A stretch of 64,000 nt of DNA from Streptomyces cyanogenus (GTDB lineage: Bacteria; Actinomycetota; Actinomycetes; Streptomycetales; Streptomycetaceae). The notes under the pieces are model-generated. The model did not search any database and was not told where the DNA came from. It worked only from the letters and a program-made list of their open reading frames with translations. Every line of letters begins with the position of its first letter. Position 1 is the stretch's first letter. Position numbers and translations under genes: made by a program. The DNA lies in assembly GCF_017526105.1 (NCBI RefSeq), contig NZ_CP071839.1, positions 1,856,501 through 1,920,500 of the forward strand, given 5' to 3'. Below, in pieces: positions 1-14,930 of the stretch.

Positions 1-2072
<2,072 letters not shown>

Positions 2073-2080
<8 letters not shown>

Positions 2081-3236
2081 GCTGGCCCTCCATCAGGGAA
2101 ACGAAGCGGTCGAAGAGGTAGGCGGCGTCGTGCGGGCCGGCTGCCGCTTCGGGGTGGTACTGGACGGAGAAGGCCGGCTGGTCGAGCAGCTGCAGGCCCT
2201 CCACGACGTCGTCGTTCAGGCAGACGTGCGAGACCTCGGCACGGCCGAACTTCGTCTCGCTGACCTTGTCGAGCGGCGCGTCCACGGCGAAGCCGTGGTT
2301 GTGCGCGGTGACCTCGACCTTGCCGGTCGTACGGTCCTGGACCGGCTGGTTGATGCCCCGGTGGCCGTACTTCAGCTTGTAGGTGCCGAAGCCGAGGGCG
2401 CGGCCGAGGATCTGGTTGCCGAAGCAGATGCCGAACAGGGGCGTCCTGCGCTCCAGGACGGCGGTCATGAGCGCGACCGGGCCGTCGGCGGTCGCCGGGT
2501 CGCCGGGACCGTTGGAGAAGAAGACACCGTCCGGGTTGACGGCGTAGATCTCGTCGGCCGTGGCGGTGGCGGGCAGGACGTGCACCTCGATGCCGCGCTC
2601 GGCCATGCGGTGCGGGGTCATGCCCTTGATGCCGAGGTCGATGGCGGCGACCGTGAACCGCTTCTCGCCGACCGCCGGGACGACGTACGCCTCCTTGGTC
2701 GCGACCTCCTCGTAGAGGCTCGCGCCCTTCATGTGCGGCTGGGCCTGCACGCGCTCCAGCAGCTCGGCCTCGGAGGCGCTGTCGAGCACAGTGCCGGAGA
2801 AGATGCCGGCGCGCATGGAGCCGCGCTCACGCAGATGGCGGGTCAGGGCCCGGGTGTCGATGCCGGAGATGCCGACGACGCCCTGCCGCTCCAGCTCGTC
2901 GTCCAGGGAGCGCTTGGCGCGCCAGTTGGACGGCACGCGCGCGGGGTCGCGCACGACGTAGCCGGAGACCCAGATGCGGCTCGACTCGTCGTCCTCGTCG
3001 TTCCAGCCGGTGTTGCCGATCTGCGGGGCGGTCGCGACGACGATCTGGCGGTCGTACGACGGGTCGGTGAGGGTCTCCTGGTAGCCGGTCATGCCGGTGG
3101 AGAACACGGCCTCGCCGAAGGTCTCCCCCACGGCCCCGTAGGCGCGGCCGCGGAAGATGCGGCCGTCCTCCAGGACGAGTACGGCGGGAAGCGCCTGGTT
3201 CCTCTGGGAGGAGCTTCCCCTGGTGGAGGTCGTCAT
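2073..3236 (-). CDS. carA: Carbamoyl-phosphate synthase small subunit (glutaminase)
   Basis: The product, 387 aa, hydrolyses glutamine and feeds ammonia to CarB. The class I amidotransferase domain is C-terminal: the nucleophile Cys lies in FGICFGNQ and the catalytic His and Glu in QYHPE. Many families have GICLGHQ here; the Asn variant is, I believe, common in actinobacteria. The ATG start at 3236 overlaps the TGA of the upstream membrane-protein gene as ATGA, and the gene's own end contains the GTG start of carB. It therefore sits inside a tightly coupled operon. Upstream in-frame codons translate to arginine-rich shadow sequence and were excluded. Confidence 0.97.
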
Positions 3237-3793
3237 CGTGCGCCTTCCGTGTCGTTGGTCATCTGGTTCAGGGTGTCGACCCACTCGGTGTGCTCGGCCG
3301 CGCGGTCGGAGCGGAAACCGGAGTCGATCAGTTTGTCGCCGTGTGCCCAGGTCACCACCAGCAGTCCGCCCTCGGTGAGGACCTTGCCGGCGATGCCCTT
3401 GTCGAGGCGGGCGCCGCGCAGGGCGGCCGTGGGGACGAAGAAGTCGGTCGCTCCGGGGCGCTCGACCTCCAGGCCCGCGTCGGTCAGGGTGAGCTCGGCC
3501 CGGCTGCGGGTGCCCAGGCCGTGGGCCACGATGCGGTCCAGCCACTGCCCGGCGGTGGTGGAGCCGTGGTAGCGGCCGCTCATCGTCAGTCTCGCCGCAC
3601 CGGGCTGCTCCGGCGCGGTGGGGAGCGCCGGGAGGTCGCCCTGGAGGGTGCCGCGCCACTTCCAGCCCTCGCGCATCAGCCAGTAGACCAGCGCGATGAA
3701 GAGGGCCAGTCCGACGAGCCAGCCGATGCGGGCCCCCCAGTCGGTGACCTCGGCCGACTTCTTGGCCTCGGCCAGCAGGATTACAGGTGTCAC
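3233..3793 (-). CDS. PH-domain-like single-pass membrane protein in the pyrimidine operon
   Basis: The protein is 186 aa and starts with GTG at 3793. A hydrophobic segment at about residues 22-40 ([18 protein letters not shown]) forms one transmembrane helix. The remainder is a soluble domain that ends in a pattern ([11 protein letters not shown]) resembling bacterial PH-like domains. It overlaps pyrC upstream (GTGA) and carA downstream (ATGA) by 4 nt each, so it is probably made in step with the enzymes. No catalytic motif is visible. The role is unknown; a membrane tether or regulatory partner of the pyrimidine enzymes is only an inference. Confidence 0.85.
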   Translation of the reverse strand: MTPVILLAEAKKSAEVTDWGARIGWLVGLALFIALVYWLMREGWKWRGTLQGDLPALPTAPEQPGAARLTMSGRYHGSTTAGQWLDRIVAHGLGTRSRAELTLTDAGLEVERPGATDFFVPTAALRGARLDKGIAGKVLTEGGLLVVTWAHGDKLIDSGFRSDRAAEHTEWVDTLNQMTNDTEGAR

Positions 3794-5076
3794 GTGAGCT
3801 TCCCGTCGACGAGCGTGGCCTTGCCCCGCAGCCACGTGTGCGTCACACGGCCCGGCAGCTCGCGTCCCTCGTACGGGGTGTTGCGGCTGCGCGAGGCGAA
3901 GCCCGCGGGGTCCACCCGGCCACGGTATTCCGTGTCGACCAGGGTGAGGTTGGCGGGCTCACCAGCCGAGACGGGACGGCCGTGCCCGGTGGCCTGTCCG
4001 ATCCGCGCGGGCTTGACGGACATGCGGTCGGCGACGCCGGCCCAGTCCAGCAGGCCCGTGTCGACCATGGTCTCCTGAACCACTGACAACGCGGTCTCCA
4101 GGCCGACCATGCCCATGGCGGCGGCGGCCCACTCGCAGTCCTTGTCCTCGTGCGGGTGCGGGGCGTGGTCGGTGGCGACGATGTCGATCGTGCCGTCGGC
4201 GAGCGCCTCGCGCAGGGCCAGCACGTCGCGCTCGGTGCGCAGCGGCGGGTTGACCTTGTAGACGGGGTTGTAGGTGCGCACCAGCTCGTCGGTGAGGAGC
4301 AGGTGGTGCGGGGTGACCTCGGCGGTGACGTCGATGCCGCGGGACTTGGCCCAGCGGACGATCTCGACGCTGCCGGCGGTCGAGAGGTGGCAGATGTGGA
4401 CGCGGGAGCCGACGTGGTCGGCGAGCAGCACGTCCCGCGCGATGATCGACTCCTCGGCGACGGCCGGCCAGCCGCCCAGGCCCAGCTCGGCGGAGACGAC
4501 GCCCTCGTTCATCTGGGCGCCCTCGGTGAGACGCGGCTCCTGCGCGTGCTGGGCGACGACACCGCCGAAGGCCTTCACGTACTCCAGCGCGCGGCGCATG
4601 ATCACGGCGTCGTCCACGCACTTGCCGTCGTCGGAGAAGACGGTGACGCCGGCGGCGGACTCGTGCATGGCGCCCAGCTCGGCGAGCTTCCTGCCCTCCA
4701 GGCCGACGGTGACTGCGCCGATGGGGTGTACGTCGCAGTAGCCGTGCTCCCTGCCGAGCCGCCAGACCTGCTCGACCACACCGGCGGTGTCGGCGACCGG
4801 GAAGGTGTTGGCCATGGCGAACACGGCCGTGTAGCCGCCGCTCGCCGCGGCGCGGGTGCCGGTGAGGACGGTCTCGGAGTCCTCGCGGCCGGGTTCGCGC
4901 AGGTGGGTGTGCAGGTCGACCAGGCCGGGGAGGAGCACCTTGCCGTCGGCCTCCACCACCTCGGCGCCCTCGGCGGACAGGCCGCTGCCCACCTCGGCGA
5001 TGGTCTCGCCGTCGATCAGGACGTCCTGCGGCGCGCCGCCGAGCACCTTCGCACCGCGGATCAGGATCTTGCTCAT
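3790..5076 (-). CDS. pyrC: Dihydroorotase
   Basis: The product, 428 aa, cyclises carbamoyl-aspartate to dihydroorotate. It is a class I (long) dihydroorotase: the metal-binding [10 protein letters not shown] motif is near residue 55 and the ATDHAPH motif near residue 300, both diagnostic of the amidohydrolase fold. The ATG at 5076 lies 4 nt after the pyrB stop, and the end overlaps the next gene by GTGA. Class I enzymes often associate with aspartate transcarbamoylase, which fits the adjacent pyrB. Confidence 0.97.
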   Translation of the reverse strand: MSKILIRGAKVLGGAPQDVLIDGETIAEVGSGLSAEGAEVVEADGKVLLPGLVDLHTHLREPGREDSETVLTGTRAAASGGYTAVFAMANTFPVADTAGVVEQVWRLGREHGYCDVHPIGAVTVGLEGRKLAELGAMHESAAGVTVFSDDGKCVDDAVIMRRALEYVKAFGGVVAQHAQEPRLTEGAQMNEGVVSAELGLGGWPAVAEESIIARDVLLADHVGSRVHICHLSTAGSVEIVRWAKSRGIDVTAEVTPHHLLLTDELVRTYNPVYKVNPPLRTERDVLALREALADGTIDIVATDHAPHPHEDKDCEWAAAAMGMVGLETALSVVQETMVDTGLLDWAGVADRMSVKPARIGQATGHGRPVSAGEPANLTLVDTEYRGRVDPAGFASRSRNTPYEGRELPGRVTHTWLRGKATLVDGKLT

Positions 5077-5080
5077 GTTC

Positions 5081-6058
5081 TTACTTCTCCTCGGTACGGG
5101 TGTGGGTGACGGCAGGCTCGTTTCCGCCCAGCAGCAGGTACAGGACGGCCATCCGGATGGAGACGCCGTTGGCGACCTGCTCGACGGCGGTGCAGCGGTC
5201 GGAGTCGGCGACCTCGGCGGTGATCTCCATGCCGCGGACCATCGGGCCGGGGTGCATGACGACGGCGTGCTCGGGCAGCTTGGCCATGCGGTCGCCGTCG
5301 AGGCCGTAGCGCCGCGCGTACTCGCGCTCGGTGGGGAAGAAGGCCGCGTTCATGCGCTCGCGCTGGACGCGGAGCATCATCACCGCGTCGCACTTGGGCA
5401 GCGTGCTGTCGAGGTCGTACGACACCGCGCACGGCCAGGACTCGACGCCGACCGGCACCAGGGTGGGCGGGGCGACCAGGGTGACCTCGGCGCCGAGCGT
5501 GTGCAGCAGGTCGACGTTGGAGCGGGCGACCCGGCTGTGCAGGACGTCACCGACGATGGTGATCCGCTTGCCGGACAGGTCCTGGCCGATCCCGGCGTCC
5601 CGGCCGATCAGCCGGCGGCGCATGGTGAAGGCGTCCAGCAGGGCCTGGGTGGGGTGCTGGTGGGTGCCGTCACCGGCGTTGATGACGGCGGCGTCGATCC
5701 AGCCCGAGTTGGCGAGGCGGTACGGGGCTCCGGAGGCTCCGTGCCGGATGACAACGGCGTCGACGCCCATGGCCTCCAGGGTCTGCGCGGTGTCCTTCAG
5801 GGACTCGCCCTTGGACACCGACGAGCCCTTGGCGGTGAAGTTGATGACGTCCGCGGACAGCCGCTTCTCGGCGGCCTCGAAGGAGATCCGCGTCCGCGTG
5901 GAGTCCTCGAAGAAGAGGTTGACGATCGTCCGGCCGCGCAGGGTCGGCAGCTTCTTGATCGGCCGGTCGGCCACCCGGGCCATCTCCTCGGCGGTGTCGA
6001 GGATCAGGACGGCGTCGTCGCGGGTGAGGTCGGCGGCCGAGATGAGATGACGCTGCAT
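5081..6058 (-). CDS. pyrB: Aspartate carbamoyltransferase catalytic subunit
   Basis: The product, 325 aa, condenses carbamoyl phosphate with aspartate. The carbamoyl-phosphate loop FFEDSTRTR is near residue 50, the [10 protein letters not shown] motif near residue 135, and HPGPMVRG near the C-terminus. No pyrI regulatory-subunit gene is next to it. The start is ATG at 6058 and the pyrR stop lies 90 nt upstream. It is the second gene of the pyr operon. Confidence 0.98.
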   Translation of the reverse strand: MQRHLISAADLTRDDAVLILDTAEEMARVADRPIKKLPTLRGRTIVNLFFEDSTRTRISFEAAEKRLSADVINFTAKGSSVSKGESLKDTAQTLEAMGVDAVVIRHGASGAPYRLANSGWIDAAVINAGDGTHQHPTQALLDAFTMRRRLIGRDAGIGQDLSGKRITIVGDVLHSRVARSNVDLLHTLGAEVTLVAPPTLVPVGVESWPCAVSYDLDSTLPKCDAVMMLRVQRERMNAAFFPTEREYARRYGLDGDRMAKLPEHAVVMHPGPMVRGMEITAEVADSDRCTAVEQVANGVSIRMAVLYLLLGGNEPAVTHTRTEEK

Positions 6059-6148
6059 CTGTCAGGCTCCGTAAGGCAGTTCAATGAGGAGATGTACGGC
6101 AAACCGGCGCGTGTGCGGGCATGCCGAAGCAGCCCGGCGCCCGGGTTG

Positions 6149-6765
<617 letters not shown>

Positions 6766-6936
6766 TTAAAGGACGTCGGAATTGCGCCATCCACCGTAGC
6801 AGGTCGCCCGGCGGGCCTTTGCCACCCCCCGGGCACCACCCCGGCACCCGCGCGGCACCCGTCCGCCACCCCACATTCACCCACTTGGCTCAACGCGCCG
6901 CCACTACCACGGAAGAGTCGGTGTGGACCATCCGGC

Positions 6937-6966
6937 TTGACGCGCAAGAGTCACGCTGCGTAACCT
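6937..6966 (+). promoter_or_regulatory. bldD promoter (housekeeping sigma type)
   Basis: TTGACG at 6937-6942 and TAACCT at 6961-6966 are separated by 18 nt, a good match to the Streptomyces vegetative consensus. Transcription would start about 60 nt before the bldD ATG. The rest of the 6728-7035 gap is shared with the divergent pyrR leader and shows no other gene. Confidence 0.6.
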
Positions 6967-6979
6967 CACAGTGAGTTAC
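6960..6979 (+). promoter_or_regulatory. BldD operator overlapping the bldD -10 region (autoregulation)
   Basis: GTAACCTCACAGTGAGTTAC is an inverted repeat with a one-base insertion in one arm. The part at 6966-6978 fits the published BldD box TNAC-N5-GTNA exactly (TCAC, 5 nt, GTTA). It covers the -10 element and probable start site, so a BldD dimer held by c-di-GMP would block its own promoter, in line with the known autorepression of bldD. Confidence 0.7.
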
Positions 6980-7035
6980 CAGCCGCGCGGCGGGAAGACA
7001 GTCCGGTCGCGTCGACACAGTGTCCGGGGAGCTAT

Positions 7036-7539
7036 ATGTCCAGCGAATACGCCAAACAGCTCGGGGCCAAGCTCCGGGCCATCCGCACCCAGCAGGGCCT
7101 TTCCCTCCACGGTGTCGAGGAGAAGTCCCAGGGGCGCTGGAAGGCCGTGGTGGTCGGTTCGTACGAGCGCGGCGACCGTGCCGTGACCGTGCAGCGACTG
7201 GCCGAGCTGGCCGATTTCTATGGCGTTCCGGTGCAGGAGCTCCTGCCGGGCACCACGCCGGGCGGCGCCGCCGAGCCGCCGCCGAAGCTGGTCCTGGACC
7301 TGGAGCGGCTGGCCACCGTGCCGGCCGAGAAGGCGGGCCCCCTGCAGCGCTACGCGGCGACGATCCAGTCCCAGCGCGGTGACTACAACGGCAAGGTGCT
7401 CTCCATCCGCCAGGACGACCTGCGCACACTCGCCGTCATCTACGACCAGTCCCCCTCGGTCCTCACCGAGCAGCTGATCAGCTGGGGCGTCCTGGACGCG
7501 GACGCGCGCCGCGCGGTCGCGACCCACGAAGAGGCGTAA
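7036..7539 (+). CDS. bldD: BldD, c-di-GMP-dependent master repressor of development
   Basis: BldD (167 aa) represses sporulation genes during vegetative growth when tetrameric cyclic-di-GMP joins two C-terminal domains. An XRE-type helix-turn-helix occupies about residues 7-65. The c-di-GMP signature RGD-x8-RQDD is intact: RGD at 114-116 and RQDD at 125-128. The length equals the S. coelicolor protein. The gene is monocistronic, preceded by a promoter carrying a BldD box and followed by a strong hairpin. Known targets of this regulator include ssgB, which is also in this window. Confidence 0.98.
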   Translation: MSSEYAKQLGAKLRAIRTQQGLSLHGVEEKSQGRWKAVVVGSYERGDRAVTVQRLAELADFYGVPVQELLPGTTPGGAAEPPPKLVLDLERLATVPAEKAGPLQRYAATIQSQRGDYNGKVLSIRQDDLRTLAVIYDQSPSVLTEQLISWGVLDADARRAVATHEEA

Positions 7540-7565
7540 GCACTCCACAGCCTCAGCAGAAACGT

Positions 7566-7611
7566 GCCGCCGGGGTGGCCGGAACCATGCGGTTCCGGCC
7601 ACCCCGGCGGC
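7566..7611 (+). terminator. Perfect 21-bp hairpin after bldD
   Basis: The arms 7566-7586 and 7591-7611 are perfectly complementary with a 4-nt loop (ATGC). There is no U-tract, as is common in Streptomyces. It ends the bldD transcript. Confidence 0.85.
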
Positions 7612-7633
7612 GTTCCCGCGGTCGCTGCAGGAA

Positions 7634-7677
7634 CGTCGGAGGGCCCGCAGCACCGACGTGCTGCGGGCCCTCCGACG
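7634..7677 (-). terminator. Perfect 20-bp hairpin after nusB
   Basis: The arms 7634-7653 and 7658-7677 pair perfectly around a CGAC loop. It lies just beyond the nusB stop on the minus strand and 22 bp from the bldD terminator, giving back-to-back terminators between convergent genes. Confidence 0.85.
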
Positions 7678-7695
7678 ATGGCGCGTACGGGGCGG

Positions 7696-8130
7696 TCAGG
7701 CCTCGTCCCGGCGCAGGGACGGCTTGAGCTCCTTCAGGCGGCCCAGCAGTCCGTTGACGAACGAGGGCGACTCGTCGGTCGAGAACTCCTTCGCCAGCTG
7801 CACCATCTCGTCCAGGACGACGGCGTCCGGGGTCTCGTCGACCCAGATCAGCTCGTACGCGCCCAGCCGCAGGATGTTGCGGTCCACGACCGGCATGCGG
7901 TCGAGCGTCCAGCCCACCGCGTACTGGGCGATCAGCTCGTCGATCCGCTTCGCGTGCTCGGCGTAGCCCTCGACCAGCTGCATCGTGTACTCGCTGACCG
8001 GCGGCTGCCGGGTGTCGGACCGGGAGAGCCGGATCCAGTCCGCGAGGACCGTCAGGACGTCGGCGCCGCGCTGGTCGCCCTCGAAGAGGATCTGGAAGGC
8101 GCGCTTGCGGGCCGTGTTGCGGGCAGCCAC
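7696..8130 (-). CDS. nusB: Transcription antitermination factor NusB
   Basis: NusB (144 aa) binds boxA RNA with S10 and supports antitermination of rRNA operons. The N-terminus AARNTARKRAFQILFEGDQRG carries the conserved arginine-rich motif, and the C-terminal FVNGLLGRL motif is typical of the all-helical NusB fold. The ATG at 8130 lies 2 nt after the efp stop, so it is co-transcribed with efp. This efp-nusB pairing is common in Gram-positive bacteria. Confidence 0.97.
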   Translation of the reverse strand: MAARNTARKRAFQILFEGDQRGADVLTVLADWIRLSRSDTRQPPVSEYTMQLVEGYAEHAKRIDELIAQYAVGWTLDRMPVVDRNILRLGAYELIWVDETPDAVVLDEMVQLAKEFSTDESPSFVNGLLGRLKELKPSLRRDEA

Positions 8131-8132
8131 GG

Positions 8133-8699
8133 TTAGCTGTTCACCCGGCCGAGGTAGTCGCTGCTGCGGGTGTCGACCTTGATCTTCTCACCGGTGGTGA
8201 TGAAGAGCGGGACCTGGATCTGGTGGCCGGTCTCCAGGGTGGCGGGCTTGGTCCCACCGGTGGAGCGGTCGCCCTGGACGCCCGGCTCGGTCTCGGCGAT
8301 GGTCAGCTCGACGGCGGCGGGCAGCTCGACGAAGAGAACCTCGCCCTCGTGCTGCGCGACGGTGGCGGTGAAGCCCTCGACCAGGAAGTTCGCGGCGTCG
8401 CCGACGGCCTTCCGGTCGATGTGCAGCTGGTCGTAGGTCTCCATGTCCATGAAGACGAAGTACTCGCCGTCCATGTACGAGAACTGCATGTCGCGCTTGT
8501 CGACAGTGGCCGTCTCGACCTTGACACCGGCGTTGAAGGTCTTGTCGACGACCTTGCCGGAGAGCACGTTCTTGAGCTTGGTGCGCACGAAGGCCGGGCC
8601 CTTGCCGGGCTTGACGTGCTGGAACTCGACGACGGACCAGAGCTGGCCGCCTTCGAGCTTGAGCACCATGCCGTTCTTGAGGTCGTTCGTGGAAGCCAC
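8133..8699 (-). CDS. efp: Elongation factor P
   Basis: EF-P (188 aa) enters the ribosomal E site and relieves stalling at consecutive prolines. The start is GTG at 8699, giving [10 protein letters not shown]. The tip loop is KPGKGPAF at residues 30-37, with the palindromic PGKGP described for the actinobacterial subfamily whose tip lysine (here K33) is thought to work unmodified. No lysine-modifying epmA/epmB-type gene is in the window. The three OB/KOW-like domains are complete. It is upstream of nusB and follows a peptidase-like gene. Confidence 0.97.
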   Translation of the reverse strand: MASTNDLKNGMVLKLEGGQLWSVVEFQHVKPGKGPAFVRTKLKNVLSGKVVDKTFNAGVKVETATVDKRDMQFSYMDGEYFVFMDMETYDQLHIDRKAVGDAANFLVEGFTATVAQHEGEVLFVELPAAVELTIAETEPGVQGDRSTGGTKPATLETGHQIQVPLFITTGEKIKVDTRSSDYLGRVNS

Positions 8700-8748
8700 G
8701 GTTGCGGAATCTCCTGGACTGACGTACGACCCCGGCGCACGCACCTGC

Positions 8749-9855
8749 CTAGAGGGCGAGCAGCTCCTTGGTCGTGATGGTGAGTAGCTCGGGTCCGCCG
8801 TCCGCCTCGGGGCGCACGACGAGCGTGTCATCGATCCGGACGCCGCCCCGGCCCGGGAGGTGGACCCCCGGTTCGACGGTGACCGGCACGCAAGCGTCCA
8901 GTTTACCCATGGCTGAGGGAGCCAACTGCGGGTCCTCGTCGATTTCGAGTCCGACACCGTGGCCGGTCAGCGGTGGCAGGGCCTCCGCATAGCCCGCGGA
9001 GTCCAGCACCTGGCGGGCCGCACGGTCGACGTCACGGCAGGCGGCACCGGGCGCCAGGGCCTCGCGTCCGGCGCGCTGAGCGGCGAAGACGAGGTCGTAG
9101 AGCTGGATCTGCCAGTCGGCGGGAGAGGTGCCGATGACGAAGGTACGGCCGATCTCGCAACGGTAGCCGCGATAGGTGGCGCCCAGGCAGACGGAGAGGA
9201 AGTCGCCCTCCTCCACGCGCCGGTCGGTGGGGCGGTGGCCGCGGCGGCCGGCGTGCGGTCCGGTGGCCACCGAGGTGGAGAAGGCCGGTCCGTCGGCGCC
9301 GTGGTCGACCAGGCGCCGCTCCAGCTCCAGGGCGAGGTGCCGTTCGGTGCGGCCGACCAGGATGGACTCCAGCAGCTCGCCGAGGGCCTGGTCGGCGATC
9401 TCGGCGCCGATGCGCAGGCAGGAGATCTCCTCCTCGTCCTTGACCACCCTGAGCTGCTCGACGGCTCCGCCGAGGTCGGTGAGGCGGAGCTTCGGGGCGA
9501 CGGAGGCGATGGCCCGGTGCCGGGTGACGGTGAGGTGGTGTTCCTCGACCGCCAGGGAGTCGGCGTCCTGGCCGGCGGCGAGGCCGGCTGCCGCGACGGC
9601 GGCGTCGCCGTCGTTCGACGCGAGGACGTGCAGGCGCAGGTTCTCGTCCGGCCTGCCTTCGTGGGGGCGGTCGTCCGGCGGGCCGGCGCAGACCAGGAGA
9701 TCCTCGCGTCTGCCGAGCAGCAGGACGGCGCCCTGCGGGGCTGCGGCGGCGAGGTAGCGGACGTTGGCCGGGCGGGTGACGAGCGCTGCCGCGGTGCCGG
9801 CCGCGTTGACGTGGTCTCTCAGCCGGGATCGGCGGTTCGCGTACACCTCTGACAT
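8749..9855 (-). CDS. Aminopeptidase P-like protein (M24B fold) with degenerate active site
   Basis: The 368-aa protein has an N-terminal prolidase-like domain (1-130) and a C-terminal pita-bread domain. Alignment by eye to B. subtilis YqhT shows the metal ligands Asp, Asp, His, Glu, Glu replaced by C223, E234, H299, E328 and D342, and the catalytic His of the HExP motif replaced by D306 (EIDEDP). The scaffold motifs TGHGVGLE and TVEPG remain. Loss of three of five ligands suggests it does not cleave Xaa-Pro bonds in the usual way. It sits 49 nt upstream of efp, the usual position of an active pepP/pepQ homologue in many bacteria. Start ATG at 9855. Confidence 0.85.
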   Translation of the reverse strand: MSEVYANRRSRLRDHVNAAGTAAALVTRPANVRYLAAAAPQGAVLLLGRREDLLVCAGPPDDRPHEGRPDENLRLHVLASNDGDAAVAAAGLAAGQDADSLAVEEHHLTVTRHRAIASVAPKLRLTDLGGAVEQLRVVKDEEEISCLRIGAEIADQALGELLESILVGRTERHLALELERRLVDHGADGPAFSTSVATGPHAGRRGHRPTDRRVEEGDFLSVCLGATYRGYRCEIGRTFVIGTSPADWQIQLYDLVFAAQRAGREALAPGAACRDVDRAARQVLDSAGYAEALPPLTGHGVGLEIDEDPQLAPSAMGKLDACVPVTVEPGVHLPGRGGVRIDDTLVVRPEADGGPELLTITTKELLAL

Positions 9856-10039
9856 GAGATGAGCGTAGGAGTTTTGTGCCGATTGTGCCGATTCGTGGGG
9901 GCCGAGTGGGGTTGCGGGGCAGGTGGGGGTGGTGCCGACGGCGGCCGGCTGTGGGCGCGTGGTGGCGTCTCGCGCCCACGCGCCGGTGCCGCGCGCCGGT
10001 CCGGTCCCGCACCCCTCACGGCGCTGCCGCACGGCCCGT

Positions 10040-10954
10040 TCACCAGCTCGGCGGGCTCGCGATCGCTCTGGCCAGGACCTCGTCCAGCACACGCGCCGTG
10101 CCGGGGACGTCCAGCTGCGAGTTGTCGATGATCGGGAGGCCCGAGCCGTACCAGCCGGCCATGCGGCCGTGGATGCGGGCCACCTCCTCGTCGGTGAGAC
10201 GGCGGTTCCCGGTGCGTTCGGCGTTGCGCTCCAGGACGACGTCCAGGCCCGGCAGGAGGACCACCGGAAGCAGTCCGGGGCCCACGTGCCGCTTCCAGCC
10301 GCCGAGGCCCACGACCGGGCGGTCCGGGAAGACGGCGTCGTCCAGGATGCAGGAGATGCCGTTGGCGAGGAAGTTGCGGGCGGCGAAGCCGCAGGTGCGG
10401 CGGGCCAGGCGGTACTGGGCCTCGGAGTTGTCGTTCCAGCCCGACTGGGGGTCGGCGAAGCCCGAGCGGACCCATTCGCGGACGTCGTCGAGGCTGATGT
10501 GGGCCGTGGGGACGCGGCGGTGGTCCGCCCAGTACTTGGCGACGCTGGTCTTGCCCGCGCCGGCCGGGCCGATGAGGAGGACGGCGAGGGTGGTGGCCGT
10601 CGCGTCCGGTGCCGTGCCCGCGGCGGGCGGCGCCGCGGGCGCGCCGACCGGGCCGCCGGGTGGCAGGGGGACGTGCCCGGTGGTATCGGGGGCCGGCGGG
10701 CCGGAGGTGTGCTGCTGCGGGGGCGCGGCCGGCGGCACCGGGCCGGAGGGAGCCGGGGGCTGCTGCGGTGCGGGCGGCACCGGGCCCGACGGGACCGGGA
10801 AGCCCGGCACCGGAGGCGGCGGGGGCACGGGGGCGGGCCCCTGGGAGGCGCCCGGGTACGCACCCGGGTGGTGTGCGGCCGGCGGCCAGCCGGTGTGCGG
10901 TCCCTGCCCCGGCTGGTGGGGCGGCGGCAGCGGAGACCCCACTGCGTGCTGCAT
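10040..10954 (-). CDS. P-loop kinase-like protein with a proline-rich N-terminal tail
   Basis: The 304-aa protein has about 115 residues of Pro/Gly/Ala-rich low-complexity sequence, then an AAA_33/zeta-toxin-like P-loop domain. Walker A is GPAGAGKTS at 129-137, followed by SLDDVREW and an ILDDAVFPDRP segment. Such domains phosphorylate small molecules, sugars, nucleic-acid ends or proteins; the substrate here cannot be told. The ATG at 10954 has a GGAG about 10 nt upstream. It lies between the aro genes and the M24B gene but is separated by about 185 nt on each side. Confidence 0.8.
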   Translation of the reverse strand: MQHAVGSPLPPPHQPGQGPHTGWPPAAHHPGAYPGASQGPAPVPPPPPVPGFPVPSGPVPPAPQQPPAPSGPVPPAAPPQQHTSGPPAPDTTGHVPLPPGGPVGAPAAPPAAGTAPDATATTLAVLLIGPAGAGKTSVAKYWADHRRVPTAHISLDDVREWVRSGFADPQSGWNDNSEAQYRLARRTCGFAARNFLANGISCILDDAVFPDRPVVGLGGWKRHVGPGLLPVVLLPGLDVVLERNAERTGNRRLTDEEVARIHGRMAGWYGSGLPIIDNSQLDVPGTARVLDEVLARAIASPPSW

Positions 10955-11138
10955 CCGTTGCCACTCCGTCTCGTACAGGCGATGCGTGCCGGCGGCGGGG
11001 CGGGCCCCGCTCGCTACCGAACGGTACCGTCCCCGGCCGCCGTTTGGTGAAACGGCCGGGGGCGGCCCGAAGTGCCCGGTGGGCGAGGGAGTTCGGACGC
11101 GGGCAAGCGGCCCGGGCGGGTGCGGGGCGGTCCCGGGC

Positions 11139-13926
<2,788 letters not shown>

Positions 13927-14090
13927 CGGTGCTCCTCAGTGCTCGCGCCCGGTACTGCCCTGCGCACGCGCGTCCTCGCGTACGGCGACGGCGCGACCGG
14001 GTGCGCGACCCCGGTACGCCACCTCCGATCCTCCCACGTCCGGGGGCGGAAACCGGCCGCCGGTCCAGCAGGCGGACGCGTGCGCGGGGG

Positions 14091-14930
14091 TCAGCGGGCC
14101 GCGAGCGCCTTCTCTCCTGCGTGCCGCATGGCGTCCAGTGGGCCCGGGGTGCGCCCGGTCATCTGCTCGAACTGGAGCACGGCCTGGTGGACCAGCAGGT
14201 CGAGGCCGCTGACCACGGCGCCGCCGAACATGGACCAGCGGGCCGCCAGCTCGGTGGGCCAGGGGTCGTAGAGCACGTCGAAGAGGGTGGCGGGGCGCTC
14301 GGGTACGGCGGTGGCGAGGGCGTCGGTGGTGCCGGCGGGCGTGGTGGCGATCACCAGCGGGGCGCGCAGCGCCTCGGCCGCGTCCGACCAGTCCGCCGTA
14401 CGAACGTCCACGTCGAGCCGCTCGCCCCACTGCCGCATCTCGGCGGCGCGGGCCTCGCTGCGGACGTAGGCGACGACCTCCCCGGTGCAGACCCGGGCCA
14501 GCGCGGCGAGCGCGGAGGAGGCCGTGGCGCCGGCGCCGAGGATCGCGGCGGAGTCGACCTGCTCGATGCCGTGCTCGCGCAGGGCGGCCACCATGCCCGG
14601 GATGTCGGTGTTGTCGCCGCGCCGGCGTCCGTCCTCGGTGAAGACGAGCGTGTTGACCGCGTCGACCGAGGCGGCGGTGTCGCTGATCTCGTCCAGCAGC
14701 GGGATGACCGCCCGCTTCAGCGGCATGGTCAGCGACAGCCCGGCCCACTCCGGCCCGAGCCGGTCCAGGAAGCCGGGCAGGGCGGCCTCGTCGACGTCGA
14801 AGCTGTCGTACGACCAGTCGGTGAGTCCGGCTGCCTCGTACGCGGCCCGGTGCAGCACCGGGGAGAGGGAGTGGGCGATCGGCGAACCGAGCACGGCGGC
14901 ACGACGGCCGTCAGTTGCCCGCGTTGGCAT
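14091..14930 (-). CDS. aroE: Shikimate dehydrogenase
   Basis: The product, 279 aa, reduces 3-dehydroshikimate with NADPH. The substrate motif GSPIAHSLSP is at the N-terminus, the catalytic Lys is in LTMPLKRA, the DNTD motif follows near residue 110, and the nucleotide loop is GAGATASSA. The ATG at 14930 lies inside the last codons of mltG, a 20-nt overlap. The alternative upstream start would extend into mltG coding sequence and is not supported. Confidence 0.95.
   Translation of the reverse strand: MPTRATDGRRAAVLGSPIAHSLSPVLHRAAYEAAGLTDWSYDSFDVDEAALPGFLDRLGPEWAGLSLTMPLKRAVIPLLDEISDTAASVDAVNTLVFTEDGRRRGDNTDIPGMVAALREHGIEQVDSAAILGAGATASSALAALARVCTGEVVAYVRSEARAAEMRQWGERLDVDVRTADWSDAAEALRAPLVIATTPAGTTDALATAVPERPATLFDVLYDPWPTELAARWSMFGGAVVSGLDLLVHQAVLQFEQMTGRTPGPLDAMRHAGEKALAAR

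Noticed and set aside
8749..9855. Active Xaa-Pro aminopeptidase (pepP)
   Set aside because: Three of five metal ligands and the catalytic His are substituted, so a plain enzyme name would mislead.
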